This document shows, in pieces, positions 62,201 through 64,000 of a stretch of DNA of 64,000 nucleotides (position 1 is its first letter; each line of letters starts with the position of its first letter). Source of the DNA: Scheffersomyces stipitis CBS 6054 (lineage: Eukaryota > Ascomycota > Pichiomycetes > Serinales > Debaryomycetaceae); NCBI RefSeq assembly GCF_000209165.1, contig NC_009048.1, forward strand, positions 620,001 to 684,000, read 5' to 3'. Made by a program: the position numbers and the translations under genes. The notes under the pieces were generated by a model. That model did no database searches, was not told where the DNA came from, and saw only the letters and a program-made list of their open reading frames with translations.

Positions 62201-62709
62201 GAGTTATAGACCTTTTTGTCGGACTCACCTTTTTTTGATTCTATATTATTATCTAATTTCATTATAAAACGTTGTTCATAATTCTTTAAATGAATTTTTT
62301 AGCAGAAGAAGTTCCAGTATAAGTTAAGACTTCAAGTAATTGGTTCAATTGGACAGTGTTGCGAGAAACACTATTTTTTGGCTATATATCCAGAGCATTT
62401 ATGATAATTTTACAATAAAAATCATCACCAAATTTCTCAAATCTCAGCATAAGAAGTAGATTAATCACAATTGATACGTTCAACTGACACTAGTACGAAA
62501 TAATGAAAGCCATCTTTTGACTCTAAGCTCCTCCTACTGCCTGTGTCTATAATTCTGTACTTATTCCTGCACGATTTTTTTCGCACAAGGCCAAGTTTCC
62601 AATTCCACGCTGTTAAACAAAATCAACACAACTTTTCATCAACAGTCACAGGTGGCTAAGACTCGAAGCTGACCAGAACCAATTGGCCCATTCCATCTGA
62701 TCTACCACC
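62201..62709. other. Spacer VTC / RET3
   Basis: 509 bp, AT-rich; VTC 3' flank and RET3 promoter. Nothing else seen. Confidence 0.5.
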
Positions 62710-63282
62710 ATGTCGTTGAACATATCCTTATACACAATCTCCGCCGTCTTGATACTAGATAACGAGGGCGAAAGACTCTATGCCAAGTACTACAACCAGG
62801 GCCCAAGCCAGGAAAATGGTGGAGAAGTACATTTCCAAACTTTATCACAACAGCAAAAGTTCGAGTCACTGATATTCGGCAAGATAAATAAGGTGCACCA
62901 AGACATAGTGTTGTATGACAACCACTTGGTCACGTACAAACAAACCAACGACATTATTCTCATTATTGTAGCCAAGATCAATGAAAACGAATCGTTGATC
63001 TATTCTACTGTAGCCAACTTGTTTGAAAGTTTGAACATTTTGTTGGACAATACTATCGACAAGTCGACTATTGTATCCAAATACGACTTGGTTTCATTGG
63101 CTATTGATGAAACCGTAGATGACGGAATCATTGTTGAGATTGACCCAGCCATCATTGTCAGTAGAGTGACCAAGGCTCCTAAGTTCGAGCCAGGTATCCA
63201 TGTAGACGGGGACAAGGGACTCTTTGATGCCTTCTCGTTTGCTTCGAAGAAGATCAGCGAAAGATTGCAACAGGGTTTCTAG
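62710..63282 (+). CDS. RET3: RET3, zeta-COP coatomer subunit
   Basis: 190 residues from ATG 62710 (S. cerevisiae Ret3 189). A longin fold: LYTISAVLILDNEGERLYAKYY, then FESLIFGKINKVHQDIVLYDN, DIILIIVAKINENESLIYST and LDETVDDGIIVE-type segment (IDETVDDGIIVEIDP). It is the small subunit paired with gamma-COP in the COPI coat for Golgi-to-ER retrieval. Complete, single exon. Confidence 0.93.
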   Translation: MSLNISLYTISAVLILDNEGERLYAKYYNQGPSQENGGEVHFQTLSQQQKFESLIFGKINKVHQDIVLYDNHLVTYKQTNDIILIIVAKINENESLIYSTVANLFESLNILLDNTIDKSTIVSKYDLVSLAIDETVDDGIIVEIDPAIIVSRVTKAPKFEPGIHVDGDKGLFDAFSFASKKISERLQQGF

Positions 63283-63745
63283 TGTATAGAAAATAGAAAT
63301 GCATAGTTGAAACAAAAGAGATGTTGTACAAGTTATGAAGATGACACTTGAAATCAAAAAAAATGTGATTGTAGATCCTGATCTATTTCCTAATCGAAAA
63401 GAGTGTAGAATATTATTAGTTATCATTCAACAGATACAAATCTATACTGCTGCATCATGTGTGGCATTATACTTGAACTTGACCTTCGGTAACTTTCGTA
63501 TTTTTAATGCGGTGTAATTGATTTAGAAACTCCACTGCAGTCGATTATCAAATGACTCATTTATACATCCTAATTATAAAAGAACATCATTATCACCATT
63601 TGAAACAATAAACTGAGGTTATACCGTACTCAATCGATTACTCGGAAAAGGATCACATTTTAATTGAGTCATCTCATTGTATTTGAATTCAGACATTTCC
63701 TAGTCAGAACGTACTTTGGTGTCTCTCTATTTTTCAAGTAAAATA
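63283..63745. other. Spacer RET3 / aminotransferase-like gene
   Basis: 463 bp, AT-rich. A 60-codon ATG frame at 63335-63517 has no family resemblance. Confidence 0.5.
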
Positions 63746-64000
63746 ATGTCCCAGCGAAGCGTACCTTTTGGCAAACTGTTCAGAGAGATCCACTTCAAGG
63801 AATTGGATCCGGAATACCTCGCCGTAAACCATGGTGCCTATGGGATGACTCCGTCATTAGTTTTCAAAAAGTTTAAAGAGGTAATGGAGGATGACTATTC
63901 CAATCCTGACTATTTCAGAAGAGTCGAACAACCAGCCATATACGTGGAAACCTTGAAAGAGCTATCTACTGTTTTGAACACTGACTATCGTAATCTTGCA
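63746..64000 (+). CDS. Class-V aminotransferase-like protein, 5' part only
   Basis: ATG at 63746; the frame stays open to the window edge, giving the first 85 residues. FGKLFREIHFKELDPEYLAVNHGAYGMTP matches the N-terminus of fold-type I PLP enzymes of the cysteine desulfurase / isopenicillin N epimerase-like group, where an N-H-G-[SA]-[FY]-G loop near residue 30 is typical. The PLP lysine would lie beyond the edge. Relation to ergothioneine lyase (Egt2-like) is possible but not shown. Confidence 0.65.
   Translation, partial: MSQRSVPFGKLFREIHFKELDPEYLAVNHGAYGMTPSLVFKKFKEVMEDDYSNPDYFRRVEQPAIYVETLKELSTVLNTDYRNLA

Overview
This window is nuclear DNA from a budding yeast (Saccharomycotina), most likely of the CUG-Ser (CTG) clade near Scheffersomyces, Spathaspora or Debaryomyces. 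Four observations support this: compact mostly intronless genes with yeast-type introns (TACTAAC branch points), Leu codons dominated by TTG with CTG scarce, a CTG codon in MSP1 at a position where I recall Ser in S. cerevisiae Msp1, and an RPS30 promoter with a palindromic Tbf1-like site beside a Cbf1 E-box, the arrangement described for Candida ribosomal-protein genes. All protein readings below use the standard code, so any Leu encoded by CTG is probably Ser. The species cannot be fixed from the sequence alone.

Layout. 1-5.6 kb: gene-poor, holding a Q/N-rich multi-CxxC protein resembling the Wor3 regulator family, with a long upstream region and then a broken reading frame just behind DMO2. 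5.5-10 kb: DMO2 and MGR3 (divergent, both mitochondrial) and an MFS sugar porter. 11-16.4 kb: a small Cys/His protein, MCM2 (MCB box upstream) and spliced PPH3. 16.4-22.3 kb: a sparse region with a KRE1-like GPI protein, a DUF202 membrane protein and spliced RPS30. 22.6-33.2 kb: EFM7, PRP42, an ECM27-like cation exchanger, FMN1, TAL1 and a DUF1769-like protein. 33.6-46.9 kb: an SPP41-like repeat protein, FRA1, SMC1 (MCB box upstream) and TRM2. 46.9-57.2 kb: SGD1, MSP1, YME2, ULP1 and a small unknown protein. 57.7-64 kb: a stand-alone retrotransposon Gag-like ORF, a VTC2/VTC3-type SPX protein with a Pho4-type site upstream, RET3, and the 5' end of a class-V aminotransferase-like gene cut by the window edge.

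Most genes are unrelated housekeeping genes, as is normal for a yeast chromosome arm. Themes that recur are mitochondrial membrane quality control (MGR3, DMO2, MSP1, YME2), chromosome replication and cohesion (MCM2, SMC1, PPH3) and phosphate/polyphosphate (VTC). Convergent pairs are very tight: PRP42/ECM27-like are 24 bp apart, TRM2/SGD1 55 bp, YME2/ULP1 84 bp and SPP41-like/FRA1 93 bp.

The least ordinary items are the lone Gag-like gene, the array of about ten 'DLxxAIGxAF' motifs in the SPP41-like protein, the four-module CxxC Wor3-like regulator with prion-like flanks, and the interrupted frame starting 3 nt after the DMO2 stop. I saw no tRNA, rRNA, CRISPR or complete transposon.
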